From Isachenkonia alkalipeptolytica (lineage in GTDB: Bacteria > Bacillota > Clostridia > Peptostreptococcales > T1SED10-28): a stretch of 64,000 nucleotides of DNA. Position numbers and translations under genes: made by a program. Within the stretch, counting starts at the first letter, position 1, and each line of letters starts with the position of its first letter. Shown in pieces: positions 55,630-63,795 of the stretch. Where the stretch lies: NCBI RefSeq assembly GCF_009910325.1, contig NZ_SUMG01000001.1, positions 124,001-188,000 of the forward strand, read 5' to 3'. A model generated the notes under the pieces. It saw only the letters and a program-made list of their open reading frames with translations, searched no databases and was not told the origin of the DNA.

Positions 55630-56222
55630 TATAACTCCTCCTTTACTTCGTTGATAAACTCATAAAGATGATCATTTATAATATCTCTTACGGCATTGGA
55701 AGTACCGGTAGCTCCGGATATGGCGTCGATCTCCCCTTCATAATCAACGAAGTTATCCCCTTCCACATCGGAGATGTCAAGTTCGCGAAATTGTTCTTTG
55801 AACTCCTCTTCTTCAATTCTACCACCCAGGCCGGGCGTTTCGTTATGGGACAAAAATTCCACACCTAAAAGGTATTCAAAATCTCGGTGAATGCCAATGA
55901 TCCCACGGATCTCTCCCCATACGGCGCTGTCAGCCATGGGATACACATAACCTAAGAGTTCATCGTTTGGGTGAACTTCGTATAAATCCCGTCCCGCCAC
56001 AGTGATTTCCGTAAAGGTTTCTTCGAAAAGCTCTGTGACCTCTTCGGCGGAGAGGTCTTCATACTCCAAATCCGCTACATTTAAAAAGGACCGCTGCTCC
56101 GCTGCCTCTTCGTTAAGTTCAACCTGCTCTGCGGTGATTTCGTTGATGGTTGCCAGGATACCGGTAAAAACCACGGTAATAGCAATCATAAATAAAATAG
56201 GTTTCGGACTCATTTTTTTCAT
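55629..56222 (-). CDS. nqrC: Na+-translocating NADH dehydrogenase subunit C (NqrC)
   Basis: 197 residues: one N-terminal membrane helix and an extracytoplasmic FMN-binding domain. The covalent flavinylation motif reads DAISGATGTSNAV, with the second Thr the likely attachment site; HNETPGLGGRIEEEEF is the NqrC-type motif. It is shorter than Vibrio NqrC. Flavin attachment needs an ApbE transferase, which is not in the window. Overlaps nqrB by 4 nt. Confidence 0.9.
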   Translation of the reverse strand: MKKMSPKPILFMIAITVVFTGILATINEITAEQVELNEEAAEQRSFLNVADLEYEDLSAEEVTELFEETFTEITVAGRDLYEVHPNDELLGYVYPMADSAVWGEIRGIIGIHRDFEYLLGVEFLSHNETPGLGGRIEEEEFKEQFRELDISDVEGDNFVDYEGEIDAISGATGTSNAVRDIINDHLYEFINEVKEEL

Positions 56223-57181
56223 GCAGGATTCCCTCCTTTTTCTGACTTCGTTGCTTTCAGTTCTTTAACCGCTACATCCAGAATCGGAGCGAAGGTGTTC
56301 ATGATGAGCAGAGCGAACATTCCGCCGGCGATGAAGATGCCGTAAGTTCGGATAATCATTGCCACAAATCCGATCAGAATTCCATAAATCCATTTAGCCT
56401 CTGTGGTTTTCGGGGCACTGATGGGCTCGGTAACAAAAAACACGGAAAGAAACAACATGCTTCCCGATGTTAAACCGAATACCGGATCGGGAACTCCCTC
56501 AACACCCATCATATAAAAAATGCTGTTAAAAGCGACAAAACCCACCAAAGGGGCGGCCATCAGCTTCCAGTCCGCGGTTTTCGTAGCCAGCAAATAAACC
56601 GCGGATACAAGGATCAGGATTATACTGGTCTCTCCTAAGGAGCCGGAGACATTACCGATAATCAGTTCCGATAATCCCGGGGCGTCGGCAGTTCCCATGG
56701 CAGCCAAGGGTGTGGCGCCGGAGACCGTTTCAATGGAATCCGTAATGTACTTCGTAAAACCTCCGGGAAAGGATTGGGAGGGTAAATTCCATGTGGCGGT
56801 CAAGTATTCGGGAAAAGAAACATAAATAAAAGTCCGTCCGGCGATGGCGGGATTGAAAACGTTACGACCGAAACCGCCGAAGACTTCCTTAGCGAAAACA
56901 ATTCCAAAAATAATACCTACCATAGCTACCCAGTAAGGGGTGCCCACGGGAAGCGCCAGGGTAAATAATACGGCGGATACGATTACCGCTTCGCTAACCG
57001 GTTTTCCGTCCTTTCGTTTAAATAAATACTCCGTAATAATTGCGGTTAATGTAACTACTGCGGTTAAGGTTAGTGTCCTTAATCCAAAAAAATAGGTGGC
57101 TCCGATGAGAATCGGTATGGTAGCGAAAAGGACTTTCCTCATCATGGCCTGTTTCATGAAAAATGATTTCTGTTTTGCCAT
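56219..57181 (-). CDS. nqrB: Na+-translocating NADH dehydrogenase subunit B (NqrB), short form
   Basis: 320 residues, about ten membrane helices. FGIVFAKEVFGGFGRNVFNP and AIAGRTFIYVSFP are NqrB-specific (RnfD reads AKHLYGGLGQN), and ETVSGATPLAAMG contains the Thr that carries covalent FMN. The N-terminus is roughly 80-90 residues shorter than Vibrio NqrB, removing the segment that contacts NqrA and helps form the quinone site there. AGGAGGG precedes the ATG. Confidence 0.92.
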   Translation of the reverse strand: MAKQKSFFMKQAMMRKVLFATIPILIGATYFFGLRTLTLTAVVTLTAIITEYLFKRKDGKPVSEAVIVSAVLFTLALPVGTPYWVAMVGIIFGIVFAKEVFGGFGRNVFNPAIAGRTFIYVSFPEYLTATWNLPSQSFPGGFTKYITDSIETVSGATPLAAMGTADAPGLSELIIGNVSGSLGETSIILILVSAVYLLATKTADWKLMAAPLVGFVAFNSIFYMMGVEGVPDPVFGLTSGSMLFLSVFFVTEPISAPKTTEAKWIYGILIGFVAMIIRTYGIFIAGGMFALLIMNTFAPILDVAVKELKATKSEKGGNPA

Positions 57182-57261
57182 AAACTTCCCTCCTAAATGT
57201 AAGTGATCAATCGATAAAATTCCATACTAATAAGTTTTTACCCAAAAGTTTTGAGTAAAAA

Positions 57262-58521
57262 CTAGTCTTTTTTCTTCAAAAGCACAACACAATCCTCATG
57301 GGAAGCATAACCCATAACAATATCCTCTGCCAGAGATCGACAGGAAGGAGAACCGCAAGCACCGCAGTCTATATTCGGCAGGGTTTCCAGAACTTTGTTG
57401 ATTTTTTCCATCTTTTCTAAGGCTTCAGAAAGATTCTCATCCAAGGAAGATATCTCAAAGGGGAGAATTTTCTTTTGTATTTTAAACCGTTCGCTTTCTT
57501 CGGTTACAGGCTTTGATTCGTAGGATTGGTGCTTTTCCGCTAAGATCCGTATTCGATTTCGGGCCACAAAGGAGTTTTCAATGGAAAAATTCCCTCCCAC
57601 ACAGCCGTTGGTACAGGCCTGACATTCTAAAAATGACAGATGCTGTAGTTTGTCATCCTCCACTTCTTCTAGGATGCTGATCACATTTTCAATCCCATCC
57701 ACGGCGAGAAACTCTTTGATTGATAGGGCTTGACTCTGGCCTCCCAGTCTTGCCCAGCCGATGGCTTTTCCGTTAGGATAAAACTCAGAGTCTTTAGAGC
57801 TCTCAGTTATTGTATTTTTATCGCTATTTTTCATACCGCTGATTTTCAGAAAAACATCTTTGATGGAAAGGGTTCCGTCCACATTGGAAGTTTCCCGGCC
57901 GATGGGGTTTTTAAAACTGAAGGAGCGGGCGGGACAGGTGGAGATGTAGAAGGCTCCGATGTCCTCCTTTGAAATCTTTTCTTTTTCCGCAAATCGCTCC
58001 TTGGCCAGTTCCGCCGCAATTTCCGCAGGGGAGTCCATAGGCAGGATGTGATCGATCAGATCCGGGAAACGAATTTGAATGGTTCGTAGAATTGCCGGAC
58101 AGGAGGAGGAGATCACCGGTAAATTTCGGGATTCTTCCATGAATTTCTTAGTGAAATCCGTAATAATCGGGGCACTTCTAGTAACTTCATAGACCATATC
58201 AAAGCCCAGACGACGAATTCTATTCAATATATCCTCAGGGTTCAGGGTATCTTCGTTGAATTGGGCATAGAGTACAGGATCCACTAAGGCAATTTTATAA
58301 GAATAGGCTTCGATAGCCTCCAGTTTGTCGCTGATCCCCGTGAGGGCATTGTGGGGACAGACGGAAATACACTGTCCGCAGTTGATACATCGTTTTTTTA
58401 TAATTTTTGCCTTTTGATTTTTTACCCGAATGGCTTCCGTGGGACATACGCGAATACAGTTGGTACAGCCATTGCATTTTTCTTCACATAGGGCAATTGC
58501 ATAGATTTTTGATTGGGGCAT
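57262..58521 (-). CDS. Ferredoxin/[FeFe]-hydrogenase-like iron-sulfur protein at the nqrA position
   Basis: 419 residues. Two [4Fe-4S] clusters (Cys16, 19, 22, 26 and 45, 48, 51, 55) precede an H-domain like the hydrogenase large subunit: motif 1 SSSCPAIL (Cys141; the preceding catalytic-relay Cys is Ser), motif 2 STCPARS (Cys196), motif 3 ECQACTNGCVGGN (Cys303 and Cys307). The C-terminus has the RnfB-type Fe-S motif CGACGSPSCRSLAEDI (386, 389, 394) with Cys411. All four H-cluster ligands seem present but the proton relay is not, as in sensory group C/D hydrogenases. No PAS domain is seen. It is 80 nt upstream of nqrB and 32 nt downstream of nadK. Either a redox subunit in place of NqrA or a redox sensor. 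Confidence 0.8.
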   Translation of the reverse strand: MPQSKIYAIALCEEKCNGCTNCIRVCPTEAIRVKNQKAKIIKKRCINCGQCISVCPHNALTGISDKLEAIEAYSYKIALVDPVLYAQFNEDTLNPEDILNRIRRLGFDMVYEVTRSAPIITDFTKKFMEESRNLPVISSSCPAILRTIQIRFPDLIDHILPMDSPAEIAAELAKERFAEKEKISKEDIGAFYISTCPARSFSFKNPIGRETSNVDGTLSIKDVFLKISGMKNSDKNTITESSKDSEFYPNGKAIGWARLGGQSQALSIKEFLAVDGIENVISILEEVEDDKLQHLSFLECQACTNGCVGGNFSIENSFVARNRIRILAEKHQSYESKPVTEESERFKIQKKILPFEISSLDENLSEALEKMEKINKVLETLPNIDCGACGSPSCRSLAEDIVMGYASHEDCVVLLKKKD

Positions 58522-58553
58522 GAAAATTACCTCCTAGGTTAAGTTCATAGAAT

Positions 58554-59342
58554 TTACAAAAACTTGTCAATAACTTTATTCCAAAAATTCCCTTTTTCCA
58601 AGCGGATCATTTCAATGGTTTCCTCGGCAATATAAATATCTACCTCGGTAATTTTACTGTAGCGGTGTTCCACTCCGTCACAAACAATCACGATATTGTC
58701 CTCGAAGCGATACTCAGGACTGATCTTAACCCGGGCATCGGGAGGGAGAATTACGCTAGAAGTAAAGGAGCGATAGGCATTGGTGTTTATCGGTGCCAAG
58801 GGTGTGATCTGCAGTACGCTCAAACGGGGATCTACGATACTGCCTCCGATGGAGTAGTTGTAAGCCGTACTTCCCAGGGCGGAGGAAATCAATATTCCGT
58901 CACCGCTGAAGCGCTGAAGGAGTTGATCATCTACGGAAATGTCCAGGTGAATGGTTCGGGACTTATCTCCTTTAATGACAATTTCATTCACGCCCATTTT
59001 TTTAATACAGCTGTTTCTTGTACAAATAGAAGCCTCCACCGGGTGGGAGATCTCCGTGGTATACTCTCCCCGTTGGTATCGTTCGAGGAAATAGTCGATG
59101 CCGTCGGGATCCACCTCCGCTAAAAATCCCAAATGACCGGTGTTAATACCGATGATGGGGATATTGGGAAAATCATAATCATGAAGGGCTTTCAAAAAGG
59201 AGCCGTCTCCACCCACACAGATGATAAGGTCCGCATTTTCGTCAAAATCTTCCGCAATGGTAAAGTTCATATCCTGTAATTTTTTTCGCAAATATTTAGC
59301 AGTTTCCTGGGAAAACTGAAGTTCGTTGTATACAATGTTCAC
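58554..59342 (-). CDS. nadK: NAD kinase
   Basis: Phosphorylates NAD to NADP. 262 residues from GTG 59342; VGGDGSFLKAL, VNEIVIKG and SSALGSTAYNYSIGGSIVDP are the family motifs. The GTG has no ribosome site nearby. An AAGGAG at 59370-59375 lies 6 nt before an ATT (59361-59363) and 9 nt before an ATC that would add IIGNKKL-like residues, so translation may begin at a rare codon. It lies 32 nt before the hydrogenase-like gene and could be cotranscribed with the nqr operon. Confidence 0.93.
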   Translation of the reverse strand: MNIVYNELQFSQETAKYLRKKLQDMNFTIAEDFDENADLIICVGGDGSFLKALHDYDFPNIPIIGINTGHLGFLAEVDPDGIDYFLERYQRGEYTTEISHPVEASICTRNSCIKKMGVNEIVIKGDKSRTIHLDISVDDQLLQRFSGDGILISSALGSTAYNYSIGGSIVDPRLSVLQITPLAPINTNAYRSFTSSVILPPDARVKISPEYRFEDNIVIVCDGVEHRYSKITEVDIYIAEETIEMIRLEKGNFWNKVIDKFL

Positions 59343-59501
59343 TAATTTTTTATTTCCGATAATGAATCACTCCTTATTCCATAGTTCCTTATTACCTAAA
59401 AGTATACCCTTTTTAAGAAATATTAACAATAAAAACTCCGGGGATTGTAAAAATTAATAGGCTGAACCCGGCTTTTTTCCTTCGGGATCCCGGGGAATTG
59501 G

Positions 59502-59530
59502 TTGTTTATCCAAAGGATTCATATTATAAT
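59502..59530 (+). promoter_or_regulatory. Possible sigma-A promoter of the RluA-family gene
   Basis: -35 TTGTTT (weak), 17-nt spacer, perfect -10 TATAAT (59525-59530), 45 nt before the start codon. Confidence 0.45.
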
Positions 59531-59574
59531 GATAAGGATGGATTGTATGAAAAAAAATATACTGGAGGATTTAT

Positions 59575-60471
59575 ATGCTGGATCCGAAAAAACAAAGCGC
59601 CACAACCATAACTCATATTGTGGAAATCTCTGAGGAAGGCGGGACTCTGAAGGACTTTTTAAGAGACCGTTACGGGATTTCCAGCAGATTGCTCAGCAAG
59701 ATGAAAAAAAAACGACAAATATTAATGAATGGGGAGTATGCCCCTTATCATACCCGGATCTACCGGGGGGATCAAATCGAGATGAATTTTGAAGAAGATC
59801 CCAACAGCTACCCTTCGGTTCCCATGAATTTAGAGATCGCCTATGAGGATCTGGATCTACTGATTATCAATAAAAAACCGGGGATTGTCACCCATCCCAC
59901 CCAGGGCCATCATAAGGATACCCTAACCAACGGAGTGGTGGACTATTTCCAACGGATCGGATTGAATATGAAGGTACGGTTTGTTAACCGGTTGGATATG
60001 AACACCTCAGGACTTTTAGTGATTGCGAAAAATCCCTTCGCCCATTTCGATTTAATGAAACAGATGCAGGAGGACCAAGTGACTAAGAGCTACCTTACCT
60101 GGGTGCACGGCAAAGTAAAGGAAGATCAGGGGATGATTGAGGAGCCGATTTATAACCCTGAAGACAGCGGCGGCCGTAGAATCATAGATTCCCGGGGGCA
60201 AATTTCGAAAACCGGTTACCGGGTTCTACGGCGAAAAGAAAACCGAACGTTGTTAAATGTTCGACTGTATACCGGAAGAACCCACCAGATCCGGGTACAC
60301 CTAGGATCTATAGGCCATCCCATCATCGGGGACACCTTATACGGAGATGAAGGAGAGGAAAGCTTTCCGAGACAGGCCCTTCATGCCTTCAGCCTGGAGT
60401 TCTTCCAGCCCCGGTACCGGAAAAAAATACAGGTAGAGGCCCCTATGCCTAAGGATATGGAAGCTTTATAG
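59575..60471 (+). CDS. RluA-family pseudouridine synthase
   Basis: Isomerises uridine to pseudouridine in rRNA or tRNA. 298 residues: an N-terminal S4-like RNA-binding region (about 25-85), then the catalytic domain with the active-site Asp in VNRLDMNTSGLLVIAK, TKSYLTWVHG, and YTGRTHQIRVHLGSIGHPI. RluD-like in size, but the target cannot be assigned. The first residue of HRLD is Asn here. Confidence 0.92.
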   Translation: MLDPKKQSATTITHIVEISEEGGTLKDFLRDRYGISSRLLSKMKKKRQILMNGEYAPYHTRIYRGDQIEMNFEEDPNSYPSVPMNLEIAYEDLDLLIINKKPGIVTHPTQGHHKDTLTNGVVDYFQRIGLNMKVRFVNRLDMNTSGLLVIAKNPFAHFDLMKQMQEDQVTKSYLTWVHGKVKEDQGMIEEPIYNPEDSGGRRIIDSRGQISKTGYRVLRRKENRTLLNVRLYTGRTHQIRVHLGSIGHPIIGDTLYGDEGEESFPRQALHAFSLEFFQPRYRKKIQVEAPMPKDMEAL

Positions 60472-60526
60472 AAGGTTTTGTAAAAAAGGAATCATTAAAA
60501 ATAAATGGTAGAACAGGGAGGTTTAT

Positions 60527-61756
60527 ATGGAGTTACTCAGCACTTACACCGTAGAACAGGTTCAGAAAAAAATCAAGGAAGCATTTCAGGATTTTCCCTT
60601 AAAAACCGAAAGAATACCCCTTACCGAGGCCCGAAACCGTGTCTTGGCCCAGGAGGTGATTTCCTATGAGAACATACCGGAATTTCACCGTTCCACCGTG
60701 GACGGCTACGGGGTGCACTATTCCGACACCTTAGGGGCCGGCGAAGCGCTACCTGCTTATGTACAAAAGAAATTCACCGTGGAAATGGGTAAGGAAGCTC
60801 CGGGAAAAATTGCCCCGGGGGAATGTGCTTATATCCCCACGGGGGGCATGGTTCCCGAAGGGGTAAATGCCGTGGTGATGATTGAGCATACGGAAGTCTT
60901 TGATGAAAACACCATCGGAGTGCTAAATAGTGTATCGGATCAGGAGAATATTTTGCAAAAAGGAGAGGACATCCAAGCAGGGGCCGTGGTATTTACCAGG
61001 GGTGAACGGCTTCGTACCGAGGATATCGGTCTGTTGGCGGGCCTTGGTGTCGGGGAGGTCCGGGTTTATCAGAGGATTTCCGCAGGACTGATTTCCACCG
61101 GGGACGAGATTGTGGATATTCATCGGCTACCCGGCCTCGGAGAGGTTCGGGATATGAACCGTTACAGTCTGGGAGCCGCCTTGGAACGGGACGGATTCAC
61201 CTTGCAACAAACCGCCGTGGTGCCGGATCAGCGTCGGAAGTTGCAGGAGACCCTGGAAGAGTTTTTGAAAAACTGTGATCTGGTATTGATTTCCGGAGGC
61301 AGCTCCATGGGGGAGAAGGATTATACCAAAGAGGTGATTAACGCCCTGGGAGATCCCGGGGTTTTTGTCCACGGGGTATCCATGAAACCGGGAAAACCAA
61401 CGATTATCGGGAAGGTCGGGAAAAAAGCGGTCTTTGGCCTTCCGGGACAGCCGGTATCGGCATTGATGGTCTATGAAGTCTTAGTAAAAACCCTGACAGA
61501 ACTTTATGAGACACCAAAAATCGAAGCTCCCTATGTTCTTGGGGAGATGGATCGAAATTTTCCCTCCGCAGCGGGACGGGCTCATTATTTTATGGTGTCC
61601 ATAAAGAATGAAGAAGGAAAAAACCATGTGACTCCGGTGTACGGAAAATCCGGCACCCTGTCTATGATGAGCCGGGCCGTGGGCTATGTGGTCATCGGCC
61701 ATAATGAGGAAGGACTGAATAAGGGGGATCCGGTCAAGGTGTATCCGCTGACCTAA
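60527..61756 (+). CDS. moeA: Molybdopterin molybdotransferase MoeA
   Basis: Inserts molybdate (or tungstate) into adenylylated molybdopterin. 409 residues with FHRSTVDGYGVHYSD (the usual SxMDGYA reads STVDGYG), PTGGMVPEGVNAVVMIE, STGDEI, SGGSSMGEKDYT and FGLPGQPVSALMVYEV. GGGAGGTTTAT precedes the ATG. First of three Mo/W-cofactor genes that run off the right edge. Confidence 0.92.
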   Translation: MELLSTYTVEQVQKKIKEAFQDFPLKTERIPLTEARNRVLAQEVISYENIPEFHRSTVDGYGVHYSDTLGAGEALPAYVQKKFTVEMGKEAPGKIAPGECAYIPTGGMVPEGVNAVVMIEHTEVFDENTIGVLNSVSDQENILQKGEDIQAGAVVFTRGERLRTEDIGLLAGLGVGEVRVYQRISAGLISTGDEIVDIHRLPGLGEVRDMNRYSLGAALERDGFTLQQTAVVPDQRRKLQETLEEFLKNCDLVLISGGSSMGEKDYTKEVINALGDPGVFVHGVSMKPGKPTIIGKVGKKAVFGLPGQPVSALMVYEVLVKTLTELYETPKIEAPYVLGEMDRNFPSAAGRAHYFMVSIKNEEGKNHVTPVYGKSGTLSMMSRAVGYVVIGHNEEGLNKGDPVKVYPLT

Positions 61757-61824
61757 AAGGATGGGAATTTATAACAATGATTGATAAAGGATGTACCCAC
61801 TAATTATTTGAAGGGGGTTTTGCC

Positions 61825-63795
61825 GTGGAACGAAACAGTCGAAATATTTATTTAAAAAGTGCAGAGTTTGTAGAAGCCGTGGAGGGCTATCAACAGGCCA
61901 TGGTAAAAAGAAATATAGGAAGACAAGTCGAGTTGCTGGATACAAAAGCAGGCTTAAACCGTGTCACCGCTGCTCCGGTGTTTGCCCGGGATTCTTCACC
62001 GAACTACAGTGCCGCCGCCATGGACGGCATTGCCGCCGTGTCGGAAAGGACCCGGGGGGCCTCGGAGACCCGCCCGGTAATTTTGGAAAAAAACCGGGAT
62101 TTTGTCTATATCAATACGGGGGGGAGGGTCAAAGATCCCTACGATACAGTGATAATGATTGAAGACCTGGTGGAGGTCAGCTCCAACGAAGTGGAAGTCC
62201 GCAGCAGTGCCCCTGCTCGACAACATATCCGAGAGATCGGAGAAGATGTGGTTAAGGGTGAGTTGATCCTCCCATCCAACCATGTGCTTCGACCCATGGA
62301 TATTGGCGCCTTGTTGGCGGGAAAAGTGGAAACCATAGAAGTTTATAAAAAACCCCGGGTGGGGATCCTGCCCACGGGTTCGGAGATTATTGATGTGGGA
62401 GACTCTCAGGAGCCCGGAAAGATCATCGACTCCAACTCCTATTTGTTTGAAGGAATGATTGAAGAAGCGGGAGGCACTTCGAAACGTTATCCCGTTACTG
62501 AGGATGATTATGATTTATTAAAGGAAAGAATTTTGCAGGGGGTTCGGGAGAATGATGTATTTGTCATCAACGCCGGATCCTCAGCGGGGAGCAAGGATTT
62601 TACCGGGGATCTGATCAAGGAACTGGGAGAGGTGCTGATCCACGGAGTGGCCATTAAGCCCGGAAAGCCCATCATTCTGGGGTTTATCCAAAACAAACCG
62701 GTCATCGGCATCCCCGGCTACCCCGTCTCCGCTTTCATTGATTTTAAATATTTTGTACAGCCCTTAATCGAGGATTTAGCAGGAAGAAAAGCAACCACGG
62801 AAAAAAACTTAACCGTCACTCTGTCTCGAAGAATCGTCTCTTCCTTAAAGCATGAGGAGTTTGTCCGTATCAAAGCGGGGAAAGTGGAAGATAGTTATGT
62901 GGCTACTCCCTTAAGTCGAGGGGCGGGGGTCAGTACTTCCCTGGTTAAGGCCGACGGGATCCTACGTATACCCAAAGGGCTGGAGGGCTATGAAAAAGGA
63001 ACCGCCGTAAGTATTCAACTGATGAAGGAACTAAAGGAAATTGAAAACACTCTGGTGTCCGTGGGAAGCCATGATGTGGTCATGGATCTCCTAAGCGACC
63101 GGCTACAATGGAACCGACGGGACGCAGGGCTTTCTTCCGCTCATGTGGGTAGTTTCGGAGGCATCTTGGCTCTGAAAAACCGGGAGTGCCATATGGCTCC
63201 GATGCATATTTTAGACGAGGAAACCGGCGGCTACAATAAAGCAATGATTCAGTCCCATTTTCCTGCAGGGGACATGGGGATAATAAAGCTGGTCAAAAGA
63301 AGCCAGGGCTTAATGGTTCCTAAGGGAAATCCAAAAGGGATCACCGGTATTTCCGACCTTGCCGGAGAAGGCGTGGAGTTTGTTAATCGTCAAAGAGGAT
63401 CCGGGACTCGAATTTTACTGGATTATCACCTGAAAAGACTGGGGATTTCCTCGGGGGACATCGCCGGTTATGACCGGGCTTTGACCACCCACACCGCCGT
63501 GGCGGCGGCGGTTGCTAATAACACCGCCGATGTGGGCCTGGGAGTGTACTCGGCGGCCAAGGCCCTGGATGTGGATTTTATCCCCATCGAATGGGAGGAC
63601 TATGATCTGGTGCTTTCGAAAAAATACTTGGAGGATCCCAGAATCCTTGAAATCATTGATCTGATTCAACAAGAGGGTTTCAAAAAGAAAATTGAAAACT
63701 TAGGCGGCTATCAAACCGATGAAATAGGAGACGTTTATATTTTGGAAAAAACCGAGGAGGAAACAACATGGCAAAAGTGGTATCCATCAACGTAA
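61825..63795 (+). CDS. MoeA fused to a C-terminal substrate-binding (PBP) domain
   Basis: 656 residues. Residues 1-400 are a second MoeA (AAAMDGIAAVSE, NTGGRVKDPYDTVIMIED, LPTGSEIIDVG, NAGSSAGSKDFTG, GIPGYPVSAFIDF). Residues about 410-640 are a PBP-like domain (SVGSHDVVMDLLSDRL, HVGSFGGILALKNREC, RQRGSGTRILLDYHLKR) of the kind also fused to ModE-type regulators, presumably binding an oxyanion or pterin. GTG 61825 follows GAAGGGGG. It has no signal peptide, so the PBP domain is cytoplasmic. The MOSC gene overlaps its end by 28 nt. Confidence 0.9.
   Translation: MERNSRNIYLKSAEFVEAVEGYQQAMVKRNIGRQVELLDTKAGLNRVTAAPVFARDSSPNYSAAAMDGIAAVSERTRGASETRPVILEKNRDFVYINTGGRVKDPYDTVIMIEDLVEVSSNEVEVRSSAPARQHIREIGEDVVKGELILPSNHVLRPMDIGALLAGKVETIEVYKKPRVGILPTGSEIIDVGDSQEPGKIIDSNSYLFEGMIEEAGGTSKRYPVTEDDYDLLKERILQGVRENDVFVINAGSSAGSKDFTGDLIKELGEVLIHGVAIKPGKPIILGFIQNKPVIGIPGYPVSAFIDFKYFVQPLIEDLAGRKATTEKNLTVTLSRRIVSSLKHEEFVRIKAGKVEDSYVATPLSRGAGVSTSLVKADGILRIPKGLEGYEKGTAVSIQLMKELKEIENTLVSVGSHDVVMDLLSDRLQWNRRDAGLSSAHVGSFGGILALKNRECHMAPMHILDEETGGYNKAMIQSHFPAGDMGIIKLVKRSQGLMVPKGNPKGITGISDLAGEGVEFVNRQRGSGTRILLDYHLKRLGISSGDIAGYDRALTTHTAVAAAVANNTADVGLGVYSAAKALDVDFIPIEWEDYDLVLSKKYLEDPRILEIIDLIQQEGFKKKIENLGGYQTDEIGDVYILEKTEEETTWQKWYPST

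Noticed and set aside
53302-57181. Reading the minus-strand pump operon as Rnf
   Set aside because: NqrB-, NqrC-, NqrE- and NqrF-specific motifs (AKEVFGGFGRN, ETPGLGG, the [2Fe-2S]/FAD/NADH NqrF) are present, and rnfB and rnfC are absent.
58665-59123. Plus-strand open frame of 152 codons opposite nadK
   Set aside because: Antisense to all conserved NAD kinase motifs; no initiation signal.
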